Assembly (NCBI GenBank): GCA_017396005.1
Contig: JAFQNG010000001.1
Location: forward strand, 1-33,232
DNA from: Desulfovibrio sp.
Lineage (GTDB): Bacteria; Desulfobacterota; Desulfovibrionia; Desulfovibrionales; Desulfovibrionaceae
Length of the DNA: 33,232 nucleotides
Direction: 5' to 3'
Below the pieces are notes generated by a model, which was not told where the DNA came from, ran no database searches, and saw nothing but the letters and a program-made list of their open reading frames with translations. The translations under genes and the position numbers were made by a program. Within the stretch, counting starts at the first letter, position 1, and the number at the start of each line of letters is the position of its first letter. This document shows, piece after piece, positions 1 to 7,201 of the stretch.

Positions 1-2
1 AT

Positions 3-2480
3 GCACCCTGGAGCTATAAGGGTGTGGTCTATAATGAAATGAAGGGGGTTTACTCATCACCTGACTCGGTATTGGCAGAACAGAGCCAGCAGGCAGTCTT
101 TCCTGACACGCTCTACAGTCTGGACTCCGGCGGTAACCCGGAGGTCATCCCTGATCTTACCTACAAGGCATTTCAGGATTTTCACGGCCGTTACTACCAT
201 CCTAGCAATGCCCGTTTCTTTTTTTGGGGCGATGACTCCGAAGAAACACGCCTGACAATCATAGCCGAAGCTCTCAAGGGTTATACTGCCCGCCCTGTGG
301 ACTCCACCGTGCCGCTACAGGTCAGGCGTGAGAGCCCGCGCCTCATCGAGGTGCCCTATGCTGCTGCCGAAGGTGAAAAGCGCGCTCAGTTTACGATTAA
401 CTGGTTGCTGGATGAACGCGGCAATGTGGGTCAGGCCATGATCATGGAGATGCTGGAGCATATCCTTGAAGGCCTGCCCGGCTCTCCCCTGCGCCGGGCT
501 ATGATCAGTTCCGGCCTGGGAGAAGACACGACAGGATGTGGTTTGGAAACGGACTTGCGCCAGATGTACTACTCCACCGGGCTCAAGGGCGTAGCACCTG
601 GTGATGTGCAGAAAGCCGAACTGCTGATTTTCGACACACTTGCCCGCTTGGCTGAAGACGGCATCGACCCGGCTGATGTAGAGGCTGCCGTCAATACCGT
701 AGAATTTGCCTATCGTGAAAATAATTCCGGTCGCTTCCCACGCGGACTGGCAGCCATGATACAGGCTTTGTCCACCTGGCTCTATGATGGTGATCCTTTG
801 GCCCCGTTGGCCTGGGAAGCACCACTGGCACACATCAAGGCACGTCTAGCCAGTGGTGAAAAAGTTTTTGAAAACGCCATCCGTGAGCATTTTCTACAAA
901 ACAGCCACCGGGCCACTGTGGTGCTTCTGCCTGATACAGGCCTCGGCGCGTCACGACTGCAGGCCGAAGCCAATCGTATTGCCGCTGTGCAGGCAGCTGC
1001 CACTCCTGACGAACGCGTGAGCCTGGCAGCCGAGACCCGTCGTCTGCAGGTAACCCAGACAACCCCGGACAGACCGGAAGATCTGGCAAAAATTCCGGCC
1101 CTGGGCTTGGTAGATCTGCCGCGTAAAAATGCCCTCATTCCCAGGGAAGAAAGTGCCCTGCCCCAGACATGCCTCAGCCATGAGCTGCCTACCCGGGGCA
1201 TAGCCTATGTCAGCCTGCTCCTGCCTCTGCCGCCCCTGCCTGACAGGCTTATCCCGCTGCTGCCACTCTTTGCCCGCTCCCTGACCGAAACAGGTACTGC
1301 AAGACATGACTTCAGTCAGCTAGGGGCCTGGATTGCGGCCAAGACAGGCGGCGTGAGTGCCGACACCCTTGCAGGCGTCACCTGGGGAGAGCGCAGGCTT
1401 TTTACCTGGCTCAACATTTCGGGCAAAGCCGTCTATGACAAGCTACCCGATCTTTTTGCCATCTTCAACGACATATTGCTGGAGGCACAAAAGAACGAGG
1501 CCATACTGTTGGAACGGCTGGGCCAGATGCTACTGGAAGGCAAGGCCCGCCTTGAGTACGGTCTGCAGGCCGCCGGACACATGGCCGTGAGTACCCGCCT
1601 GCGGGCACGCTACACCGGGGCCGGGGCCCTGGCCGAACGCATGGGCGGGTTGAGCTATCTGGAGTCTGTACGGGGCCTGCTGGCACAGCTGGAGACAGAG
1701 CCGCAACGCCTTCTGGCTGACCTGGCAGAGCTGCGCAGCCGCATCCTTGCCTCAACCGGGGCCGTGTTCGACTGTACGGCAGAAGCCAGAGGGCTGAGCC
1801 TGGCCCAGGATGAAGCGCGTCGCCTGCTGGCTTCCCTTCCTGCTTCTCCGGCTCTGAGTGCTGACGTCACCGGGCCTCTGGCTGCTCCCATGCTACTGCC
1901 CACAGCCGAAGCCTTTACTGCCCCAGCCCAGATCAACTATGTAGGCAAGGGGGCCAATCTTTATGATCTGGGCTATACCTATCACGGCTCGGCGAGTGTC
2001 ATCCTGCGCTATCTGCGTATGGGCCGCCTCTGGGAACAGGTGCGTGTGCGTGGTGGAGCCTATGGCGTTTTCTGCACGTTGGAATCTCTGAGCGGTAACT
2101 TTGTCTGCGCCTCCTACCGCGACCCCAATGTGGGTGAAACTCTGGCAGCCTTTGACGGGCTGGCGAATTTTCTGCACAGCTTCAAGCCTGACAGCGCACA
2201 GTTGACGCAGGCCATCGTTGGAGCTGTGGGCGATCTCGACACATATCTGCTGCCTGACGCTAAGGGGGCGCAATCCCTCTCGCGCTGGCTTACCGGTACT
2301 ACGGACGATACCCGGCAGCAGATACGCGAAGAAATACTCGGCACCACAGCACAACACTTTGCCGACTTTGCCGATGTTCTAGCTGAAGCCGCTGCAAAGG
2401 GCAGTATTTGTATACTGGGCGGCCCCAAAACAGAAGAAACGGCGCAGGCCCAGGGCTGGCCCGTGCAAAGGCTGTTATAG
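3..2480 (+). CDS. PreP/Cym1-type M16C metalloprotease, 5' end missing
   Basis: This is the C-terminal part of a presequence-protease-like zinc peptidase, which degrades short unfolded peptides inside a closed chamber. The frame is open to the window edge, and residues upstream of the first GTG (WSYKG before VVYNEMKG) match the family, so the gene starts outside the window. About 825 residues are present, against roughly 970 in complete PreP proteins. The missing part should hold the HxxEH zinc motif. The Glu in NEMKG at the start of the visible part corresponds, by family knowledge, to the distal zinc ligand. The conserved YHPSNARFFFWGD block and the late LWEQVRVRGGAYG block (the Arg/Tyr substrate-anchoring region of M16 enzymes) are visible. 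A sulfotransferase-like gene starts 2 nt downstream, suggesting co-transcription. Confidence 0.9.
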   Translation, partial: APWSYKGVVYNEMKGVYSSPDSVLAEQSQQAVFPDTLYSLDSGGNPEVIPDLTYKAFQDFHGRYYHPSNARFFFWGDDSEETRLTIIAEALKGYTARPVDSTVPLQVRRESPRLIEVPYAAAEGEKRAQFTINWLLDERGNVGQAMIMEMLEHILEGLPGSPLRRAMISSGLGEDTTGCGLETDLRQMYYSTGLKGVAPGDVQKAELLIFDTLARLAEDGIDPADVEAAVNTVEFAYRENNSGRFPRGLAAMIQALSTWLYDGDPLAPLAWEAPLAHIKARLASGEKVFENAIREHFLQNSHRATVVLLPDTGLGASRLQAEANRIAAVQAAATPDERVSLAAETRRLQVTQTTPDRPEDLAKIPALGLVDLPRKNALIPREESALPQTCLSHELPTRGIAYVSLLLPLPPLPDRLIPLLPLFARSLTETGTARHDFSQLGAWIAAKTGGVSADTLAGVTWGERRLFTWLNISGKAVYDKLPDLFAIFNDILLEAQKNEAILLERLGQMLLEGKARLEYGLQAAGHMAVSTRLRARYTGAGALAERMGGLSYLESVRGLLAQLETEPQRLLADLAELRSRILASTGAVFDCTAEARGLSLAQDEARRLLASLPASPALSADVTGPLAAPMLLPTAEAFTAPAQINYVGKGANLYDLGYTYHGSASVILRYLRMGRLWEQVRVRGGAYGVFCTLESLSGNFVCASYRDPNVGETLAAFDGLANFLHSFKPDSAQLTQAIVGAVGDLDTYLLPDAKGAQSLSRWLTGTTDDTRQQIREEILGTTAQHFADFADVLAEAAAKGSICILGGPKTEETAQAQGWPVQRLL

Positions 2481-2482
2481 CA

Positions 2483-3346
2483 ATGTGCGGCACATCCCGC
2501 CTGGTGCTGGTGCTTGGCATGCACCGTAGCGGCACCAGCGCCATGGCCCGCAGCCTTCAATGTCTTGGTATTGACCTTGGGGAAGAGCTTATTGGTGCAC
2601 ACCCCTGCAACCCCAAAGGCTTTTTTGAAGATGCGACTGTTTATGCGTGCAACAGGGCCCTGCTCGCCATGCAGGGTCTTGTCTGGCACAGTTTGACTAG
2701 ACCTGATGCGGCATCCCTGAAACGACTGGCACAGGAAGAAACAGGCAGGCAGGCCTTGGAACTTTTGCACTCCAAAACAGCTGGCCGGCCTGTTCTTGGC
2801 CTGAAAGATCCACGTATGAGCCGTCTGCTGCCCTTCTGGCGTCCACTCATAGCTGCAGCAGGCTTGCGTGTACACATCATACTGGCCTTGCGCCATCCAG
2901 CAGGCGTAGCACACTCGCTGGCCCGACGGGACGGCATGACGGCAGAGCATAGCCATGCCCTCTGGTTGTGGTATACGCTGGAGGCGCTTGCGGGAAGTAC
3001 CGGTCTGCCCTGCCTGATTACAGATTATGAGCTGCTGCTGACACGGCCCGAATATGAAATCCTGCGTATAGGTACTTTTCTGAAGCTTACGCCTCACGCA
3101 AACAGCCTTGCAGAATTCTCACATGGTTTTCTAGATAAAACACTCTGTCACTATCAGGCAGCTCAGCATATGACGTATGCTGCCTCCCCCTGGGAAAATC
3201 TGGCCATGCTGCTCTATGATGCCCTGCGCCCCCTTGCGCGGCAGGAGGGCCCACTGGAGGTACAGACAGAAGCGCGCCTTGCAGCACTTAGCGACCGGCT
3301 GACCGCACAGGCCCAGCGCCTCTCCCTGCCTGCGGAGACTTTATGA
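2483..3346 (+). CDS. Sulfotransferase-like P-loop protein
   Basis: This 287-residue protein opens with a phosphate-binding loop, LVLVLGMHRSGTSAMARSL, which resembles the 5'-phosphosulfate (PAPS) loop of sulfotransferases. Further family-like blocks are NPKGFFED, LKDPRMSRLLPFW, and LALRHPAGVAHSLARRD (the 3'-phosphate-binding region). The likely role is transfer of sulfate from PAPS to a carbohydrate or another acceptor; the acceptor cannot be told from sequence. I chose the ATG at 2483, 2 nt after the preceding stop. The frame is open further upstream, but that would overlap the protease gene. No strong ribosome site is visible, so translational coupling is likely. The stop overlaps the next start as ATGA. 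Similar proteins in Desulfovibrio are usually left as uncharacterised sulfotransferase family members. Confidence 0.75.
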   Translation: MCGTSRLVLVLGMHRSGTSAMARSLQCLGIDLGEELIGAHPCNPKGFFEDATVYACNRALLAMQGLVWHSLTRPDAASLKRLAQEETGRQALELLHSKTAGRPVLGLKDPRMSRLLPFWRPLIAAAGLRVHIILALRHPAGVAHSLARRDGMTAEHSHALWLWYTLEALAGSTGLPCLITDYELLLTRPEYEILRIGTFLKLTPHANSLAEFSHGFLDKTLCHYQAAQHMTYAASPWENLAMLLYDALRPLARQEGPLEVQTEARLAALSDRLTAQAQRLSLPAETL

Positions 3347-4113
3347 ATGAGCATGCTCTGTCCGGACGTCTGGCTGCGCCCTCCTTTACTCTGCCCGGTA
3401 CTGTAGCCGAAAACGCCACATTTCTGAGCGGCAAAGTTGATGAGGTAGGCCTGTGTTTTTTCGAGTCTGACGCATGTATGACATACACACAGGACGATCT
3501 GCCTTCTTCTCTGGCAGATCTGCCCCTGCAGTGGCATGTACACCTGCCGGTAGACCTTCCATGGCCAGCTACAGGCCACGACACCCGTCAGGCTGCTATC
3601 ACGGCCTTTACCATCCTGCAGAAAGCAACCTTTCTGCATCCCCATCTGGCTGTACTGCACCCGCCAGAAGCGGATATCTCAAGGCAGCGCAGCCTGCTGT
3701 CCTCGTTTACATTCTACTGGCAGAGCCTGACCCAAAACAAAGGACCACAGCTGGCTCTTGAAAATGTTGGATATGCCGATGTAATCAGCCTTGGCTCAAG
3801 TTTTTTACAGGAGCATGGTATGGCTTTCTGTCTGGACGTTGGACATCTGCTGGGCTATGCTCAGAATACCCTTTTGCAAAGTGAACTTCCGGAACAGGCA
3901 GCGCTTGTGCACTGGAGCGCCCCCGGCAGGCAGGACGAGCATCTGCCGCTGGACAGCCTTACTCTACCCCAACGCTGTACGGCACAAAACCTCATGGCGC
4001 GACTGCCGTGTACGGCCATACATCTGGTCGAGATATTTTACTGGCAGGGCATCCCGCCCTCTCTGACGCTGCTGGATTGTCTGGCCCGCTCAGCCCTGCC
4101 TTGCCGAGGATAG
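3343..4113 (+). CDS. cbiR: CbiR-like cobamide-remodelling phosphodiesterase (AP-endonuclease/xylose-isomerase-type TIM barrel)
   Basis: This 256-residue protein has the look of the xylose isomerase-like TIM-barrel superfamily: LQWHVHLPVDLPW near residue 63, then ALENVGYADV, then FCLDVGHLLGYA, where the Glu, Asp and His would be metal ligands. The N-terminal pattern (a PxxTLPGTVAENATFL segment, then VDEVGLCFFE) resembles CbiR, which hydrolyses cobamides so that the lower ligand can be replaced. I rely on memory of the family for this, so the symbol is tentative; a generic sugar-isomerase-like protein is the alternative. A GGAG site lies just upstream of the ATG, which overlaps the previous stop by 4 nt. 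The next gene starts 4 nt downstream. Confidence 0.6.
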   Translation: MNEHALSGRLAAPSFTLPGTVAENATFLSGKVDEVGLCFFESDACMTYTQDDLPSSLADLPLQWHVHLPVDLPWPATGHDTRQAAITAFTILQKATFLHPHLAVLHPPEADISRQRSLLSSFTFYWQSLTQNKGPQLALENVGYADVISLGSSFLQEHGMAFCLDVGHLLGYAQNTLLQSELPEQAALVHWSAPGRQDEHLPLDSLTLPQRCTAQNLMARLPCTAIHLVEIFYWQGIPPSLTLLDCLARSALPCRG

Positions 4114-4117
4114 CGAT

Positions 4118-5131
4118 ATGGCCTTTCAGGCAGAACATGTACACCGTATGAAGCAATGGCGAAACAGTCTGAACAGAGACGAACGCTGGTGTGTGCTCAT
4201 CAGTGCTGACCCTGATGCCATGGCCTCGGCCCTAGCTCTCAAACGCCTTATGCATGGCAAGGTCCGTCAGGTAGATATCATGCGTATCAATGAAGTCACC
4301 CGACCGGATAATCTGGCCATGATACGTTACCTGCGCATTCCTGTTCGTACATGGCAGCCGGAAAAACTGACTCAATACCAGCATTTCGCCATGGTGGATT
4401 CCCAGCCCTGCCATAATCACGCCTTTGACGGCCTGACGTTCGCTTGTATCATCGACCATCATCCACAGACCGACCTGGGAACCAGCCTGACTAAGGATGG
4501 CCTCTGCGATATCAGGCCAAGCCTCGGTGCAACCAGCAGCATGATGGCTCGCTACCTGCAAGCACTGCGGATCAAGCCCGGTCCACTGCTGGCCACGGCA
4601 CTACTCTACGGTATCCGTACAGATACAGCAGCTTTTGCCCGTTCCGGCGGAGAAAAAGATCTGCGTGCCTATCAGTGGCTGTCGCAACAGGCCGATACTT
4701 CGCTGCTGCAGCGCATTATCCGCAGCGAGTATCTGCGTGCCTGGCTACCCATCTTCAGTCGCGCTTTCCGTAACCTGCGCGATTGCCGGGGCGGAGCGCT
4801 GGTCAACCTCAACGAAGTGGACAGCGCCGACCTGCTGGTAGCAATTGCCGATTTTTTCACCAAAGTGCACGGCCTGAAATGGATTGCTGTTTCCGGCGTA
4901 GTATCCAAAACCGTCATCGTCATCTTTCGCGGTGACGGAGGGCGCGACATAGGCCGTCTGGCCGATGCCTGTTTTTACGATGTAGGTACTGCCGGAGGCC
5001 ATCGCAGTATGGGGCGGGCAGAATTTCCCCTGACATCTGTACCTGCCAATGTCAAGGCGGGTGATTTCGTCTATCAACGCCTTCTGAGTCGCAAGTTGCG
5101 CCCAATTTCGGCCGCTGCTGTGCAGGAATAA
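4118..5131 (+). CDS. DHH/DHHA1 family phosphoesterase
   Basis: This 337-residue protein has the layout of an NrnA-type nanoRNase or bifunctional oligoribonuclease/pAp phosphatase. The metal-binding motifs appear in order: SADPDAMASAL (Asp31, Asp33), VDSQP at 93-97 and IDHHP at 112-116. Near the C-terminus is the DHHA1 signature, GTAGGHRSMGRAEFPL (GGH at 293-295). Motif I reads DPDA rather than the commoner NPDGDA. The likely activity is cleavage of very short RNAs or of a nucleotide phosphate; the exact substrate is not visible. An AGGA site precedes the ATG. It is the last gene of the packed protease/sulfotransferase/CbiR set, and the promoter of the aromatic operon lies just beyond its stop. 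Confidence 0.85.
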   Translation: MAFQAEHVHRMKQWRNSLNRDERWCVLISADPDAMASALALKRLMHGKVRQVDIMRINEVTRPDNLAMIRYLRIPVRTWQPEKLTQYQHFAMVDSQPCHNHAFDGLTFACIIDHHPQTDLGTSLTKDGLCDIRPSLGATSSMMARYLQALRIKPGPLLATALLYGIRTDTAAFARSGGEKDLRAYQWLSQQADTSLLQRIIRSEYLRAWLPIFSRAFRNLRDCRGGALVNLNEVDSADLLVAIADFFTKVHGLKWIAVSGVVSKTVIVIFRGDGGRDIGRLADACFYDVGTAGGHRSMGRAEFPLTSVPANVKAGDFVYQRLLSRKLRPISAAAVQE

Positions 5132-5147
5132 AAAATCTTTCCAGCGC

Positions 5148-5176
5148 TTGACATTGACTGTAGTCAAGGCTATGTA
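5148..5176 (+). promoter_or_regulatory. Probable sigma-70 promoter of the aromatic operon
   Basis: A perfect -35 box TTGACA (5148-5153) is followed after exactly 17 nt by TATGTA (5171-5176), a weak -10 within an AT-rich stretch. It lies 22 nt upstream of the leader ORF, so transcripts would carry that ORF and its terminator. The -35 element is convincing and the -10 is imperfect. Confidence 0.6.
5154..5167 (+). promoter_or_regulatory. Operator-like inverted repeat inside the promoter spacer
   Basis: TTGACT and AGTCAA form a perfect 6-bp inverted repeat with a 2-nt centre, lying wholly between the -35 and -10 boxes. A repressor bound here would block polymerase. It does not match the TyrR box or the TrpR operator as I know them, so any regulator is unknown. 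A 12-nt palindrome could also arise by chance. Confidence 0.3.
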
Positions 5177-5197
5177 TTTTTGTTAACGGAGTTTATC

Positions 5198-5299
5198 ATG
5201 CGTCAATCTATTTCTACTACACCTCTTCAGTACGCTTTTTCTTTTTGTATTTATTTTTTTGCGTACTTTAGTCAGGCCTGTGGTCAGGAGCTTGATTGA
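5198..5299 (+). CDS. Phe/Tyr-rich attenuator leader peptide
   Basis: This is a 33-codon ORF with a good ribosome site (GGAG at 5188-5191, 6 nt before the ATG). Codons 12-24 read YAFSFCIYFFAYF, so 8 of 13 residues are Phe or Tyr. That is the composition expected of a leader peptide that senses charged tRNA-Phe and tRNA-Tyr, as pheL does in enterobacteria. The ORF ends 24 nt before an intrinsic terminator stem and 118 nt before the first structural gene of an aromatic amino acid operon. The peptide itself probably has no function; its translation is the signal. Reading both Phe and Tyr codons fits an operon that holds both pheA and tyrA. Confidence 0.85.
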   Translation: MRQSISTTPLQYAFSFCIYFFAYFSQACGQELD

Positions 5300-5333
5300 C
5301 GTACAATGTCCGTAAGTTCCAAAGGCCGCAGGC
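5229..5333 (+). promoter_or_regulatory. Attenuator alternative pairings: protector and antiterminator
   Basis: Two alternative stems can be read by eye. AGTACGC (5229-5235) pairs perfectly with GCGTACT (5261-5267), and the loop is the Phe/Tyr codon run. CCTGTGGTC (5277-5285), just after those codons, pairs along its full length with GGCCGCAGG (5324-5332), the left arm of the terminator, with two G-U pairs; G5276-C5333 adds a tenth pair. This second stem would prevent the terminator from forming. A ribosome stalled on the early aromatic codons leaves 5277-5285 free (read-through). A ribosome that reaches the stop at 5297-5299 partly covers it (termination). The pairings are seen; the mechanism is inferred. 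Confidence 0.7.
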
Positions 5334-5360
5334 ATACCCCCTGCGGCCTTTTTTCGTTTT
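5321..5360 (+). terminator. Rho-independent terminator (attenuator) before the aromatic operon
   Basis: GGCCGCAGG (5324-5332) and CCTGCGGCC (5340-5348) form a perfect 9-bp GC-rich stem with a 7-nt loop. Three more A-T pairs (5321-5323 with 5349-5351) extend it, and it runs into TTTTTT and then TTTT. It lies between the leader ORF and the first structural gene, so it would end transcription before the operon unless it is prevented from forming. Confidence 0.92.
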
Positions 5361-5417
5361 AAGGCTACGGGGGAGCAGGGTAAAACATCAAGCGATACAC
5401 AAAATAAGGAGAGTTCC

Positions 5418-6215
5418 ATGTATCTCGGTAAAAATGTTCGCCTGGAACGCATCATCAACCGTAAAAACGGCCGCACCATCATCGTACCTATGGATCATGG
5501 TGTCACTCTGGGTGCAGTCGAAGGCCTCATCAACATGCGCGAGGCCGTTAACGACATGGCCGAAGGCGGAGCTGATGCTGTGCTCATGCACAAGGGGCTT
5601 ATTCGCTGCTCGCACCGCAGCGCAGGCAGGGATGTGGGCCTCATCGTCCATCTTTCTGCCTCTACTGCCCTTTCTCCCCATGGCAATACCAAGACCCTGG
5701 TAGGCACTGTGGAAGAAGGCATCAAACACGGTGCAGACTGTGTTTCTGTACATGTCAACCTAGGGGATGATAACGAAGGAAAGATGCTGGCAGACATGGG
5801 CAGAGTGTCAGAAGCTTGCGCCAACTGGCAGATGCCATTGCTGGCCATGGTCTATGCCCGTGGCCCACGCGTACAAAACAGCTATGATCCGGCCGTAGTC
5901 GCCCACTGCGCCCGTGTAGGTGTAGAACTGGGCGCTGACATCGTCAAGGTACCCTACACCGGTGATATGGACAGTTTTCACGAAGTGGTGAGCAGCTGTT
6001 GTGTGCCTGTGGTTATTGCCGGGGGAGAACGCATGGAATCTACTCTCCAAATATTGGAAATGGTCAGTGATTCCATCAAAGCCGGCGGGGCCGGTATCTC
6101 CGTAGGACGGAATGTTTTCCAGCACCCCAACCGCAGGAATCTGGTCAAAGCTCTGCGCGCCATAGTGCACGATGATGCTACTGTAGAACAGGCTCTGAAC
6201 ATAGTGGAGGAATAA
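5418..6215 (+). CDS. 2-amino-3,7-dideoxy-D-threo-hept-6-ulosonate (ADTH) synthase
   Basis: This 265-residue class I aldolase of the FbaB/DeoC group would carry out the first step of the archaeal-type shikimate entry: condensation of L-aspartate semialdehyde with a deoxyketohexose phosphate to give ADTH. The visible catalytic positions are PMDHG (Asp26), AMVYARGP (Tyr146) and DIVKVPYTG (Lys177, the Schiff-base lysine). IKAGGAGISVGRNVFQH is the C-terminal phosphate-binding part. Fructose-bisphosphate aldolase is the sequence-similar alternative, but the next gene is dehydroquinate synthase II, its usual partner. The start has a strong site (AAGGAG). No DAHP synthase or classical aroB is seen nearby. 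Expression should depend on the upstream attenuator. Confidence 0.88.
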   Translation: MYLGKNVRLERIINRKNGRTIIVPMDHGVTLGAVEGLINMREAVNDMAEGGADAVLMHKGLIRCSHRSAGRDVGLIVHLSASTALSPHGNTKTLVGTVEEGIKHGADCVSVHVNLGDDNEGKMLADMGRVSEACANWQMPLLAMVYARGPRVQNSYDPAVVAHCARVGVELGADIVKVPYTGDMDSFHEVVSSCCVPVVIAGGERMESTLQILEMVSDSIKAGGAGISVGRNVFQHPNRRNLVKALRAIVHDDATVEQALNIVEE

Positions 6216-7199
6216 ATGGCCCAGATCTATTTCTGCTGTTCTCCCTTTGATAAGGTGGAGGTCACCCTGGCGCTGGAATCAGGTGTGGATGGCGTCATCG
6301 TACCACGTGACCATGTGGAACAGGTGGCAGCGCTTTCTCGCTGCCCTGTTTGGGCATATGATGATCTGCACGTAATCAAACTTACATGCAAGGCCGATGA
6401 AGAGGAAGCCCTAGCACGCCTCAGACAGGGCGAGCGAGTAGTACTGGCGCGTGGCTGGGAGGTCATCCCCGTAGAAAATCTGCTGGCGCAGAGCGAGGCC
6501 GTTCTGGCAGAGGTCGGCAATCTGGAAGAAGCCCGCCTGGCCGCAGGCATACTGCAACGTGGTGTTGCGGGTATCGTTGTCCTGCCGGAGGCTATGGATG
6601 AGCTCAAAGGTATTGTTGCGCAATGCAAACTGGCACAGGAGCAGGAATGCCTCGTTCCCGGTGTCATCACCCGGGTGGAGCCTGTGGGCCTTGGGCATCG
6701 TGTCTGTGCCGACACTCTTTCTCTTCTGCAGCGAGGTCAGGGCATGCTGGTGGGCAACTCCAGTGCGTTCACCTTTCTGGTGCATGCCGAAACCGAGCAT
6801 AATGAATATGTGGCAGCGCGTCCCTTCCGTATTAATGCAGGAGCAGTACATGCCTATACACGCCTGCCACATGACAAGACTACCTATCTGGGTGAATTGC
6901 GCGCAGGGCAAGAGGTACTTATTGTAGATGCTGTCGGCAGGAGCTCTCTGGCTATTCTTGGCCGGGTCAAGATAGAAATCCGCCCCATGTTGCTTATCGA
7001 AGCCCGCGTAGAATGCAAGGACGGAGTAAAAACCGGAACAGTCTTCCTGCAGAACGCCGAAACCATTCGTCTTACTGCGCCGGACGGTACGCCGCTGAGT
7101 GTGGTAGGCATCAAGCCCGGCGATACAGTACTCTGCCGCATCGACGAAGCAGGCCGTCATTTCGGTATGCGTGTACGCGAAGACATACAGGAGGTCTAG
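6216..7199 (+). CDS. 3-dehydroquinate synthase II (archaeal type)
   Basis: This 327-residue protein belongs to the MJ1249-like family, which deaminates and cyclises ADTH to 3-dehydroquinate using NAD. It is unrelated to classical AroB. Family-like blocks are the N-terminal ESGVDGVIVPRDHVEQV, then GVITRVEPVGLGHRVCADT near the middle, then GMLVGNSSAFTFLVHAET and RPFRINAGAVHAYTRLP. The ATG directly abuts the TAA of the ADTH synthase gene, with GGAGG at 6206-6210 lying inside that gene, so the two are translationally linked. Its length is close to the lower end of the family. It supplies dehydroquinate to later shikimate steps; aroD, aroE, aroK and aroC are not in this window. Confidence 0.92.
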   Translation: MAQIYFCCSPFDKVEVTLALESGVDGVIVPRDHVEQVAALSRCPVWAYDDLHVIKLTCKADEEEALARLRQGERVVLARGWEVIPVENLLAQSEAVLAEVGNLEEARLAAGILQRGVAGIVVLPEAMDELKGIVAQCKLAQEQECLVPGVITRVEPVGLGHRVCADTLSLLQRGQGMLVGNSSAFTFLVHAETEHNEYVAARPFRINAGAVHAYTRLPHDKTTYLGELRAGQEVLIVDAVGRSSLAILGRVKIEIRPMLLIEARVECKDGVKTGTVFLQNAETIRLTAPDGTPLSVVGIKPGDTVLCRIDEAGRHFGMRVREDIQEV

Positions 7200-7201
7200 G
7201 C

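Noticed and set aside
2114-3097. A 327-codon open frame on the minus strand spanning the end of the protease and the sulfotransferase
   Set aside because: It lies opposite two well-supported genes, has no recognisable domain, and its composition (Cys/Gln-rich) looks like a shadow frame.
5183-5482. A 99-codon minus-strand frame across the attenuator region
   Set aside because: It covers the leader ORF, terminator and start of ADTH synthase on the opposite strand, and has no domain; the plus-strand signals explain the region.
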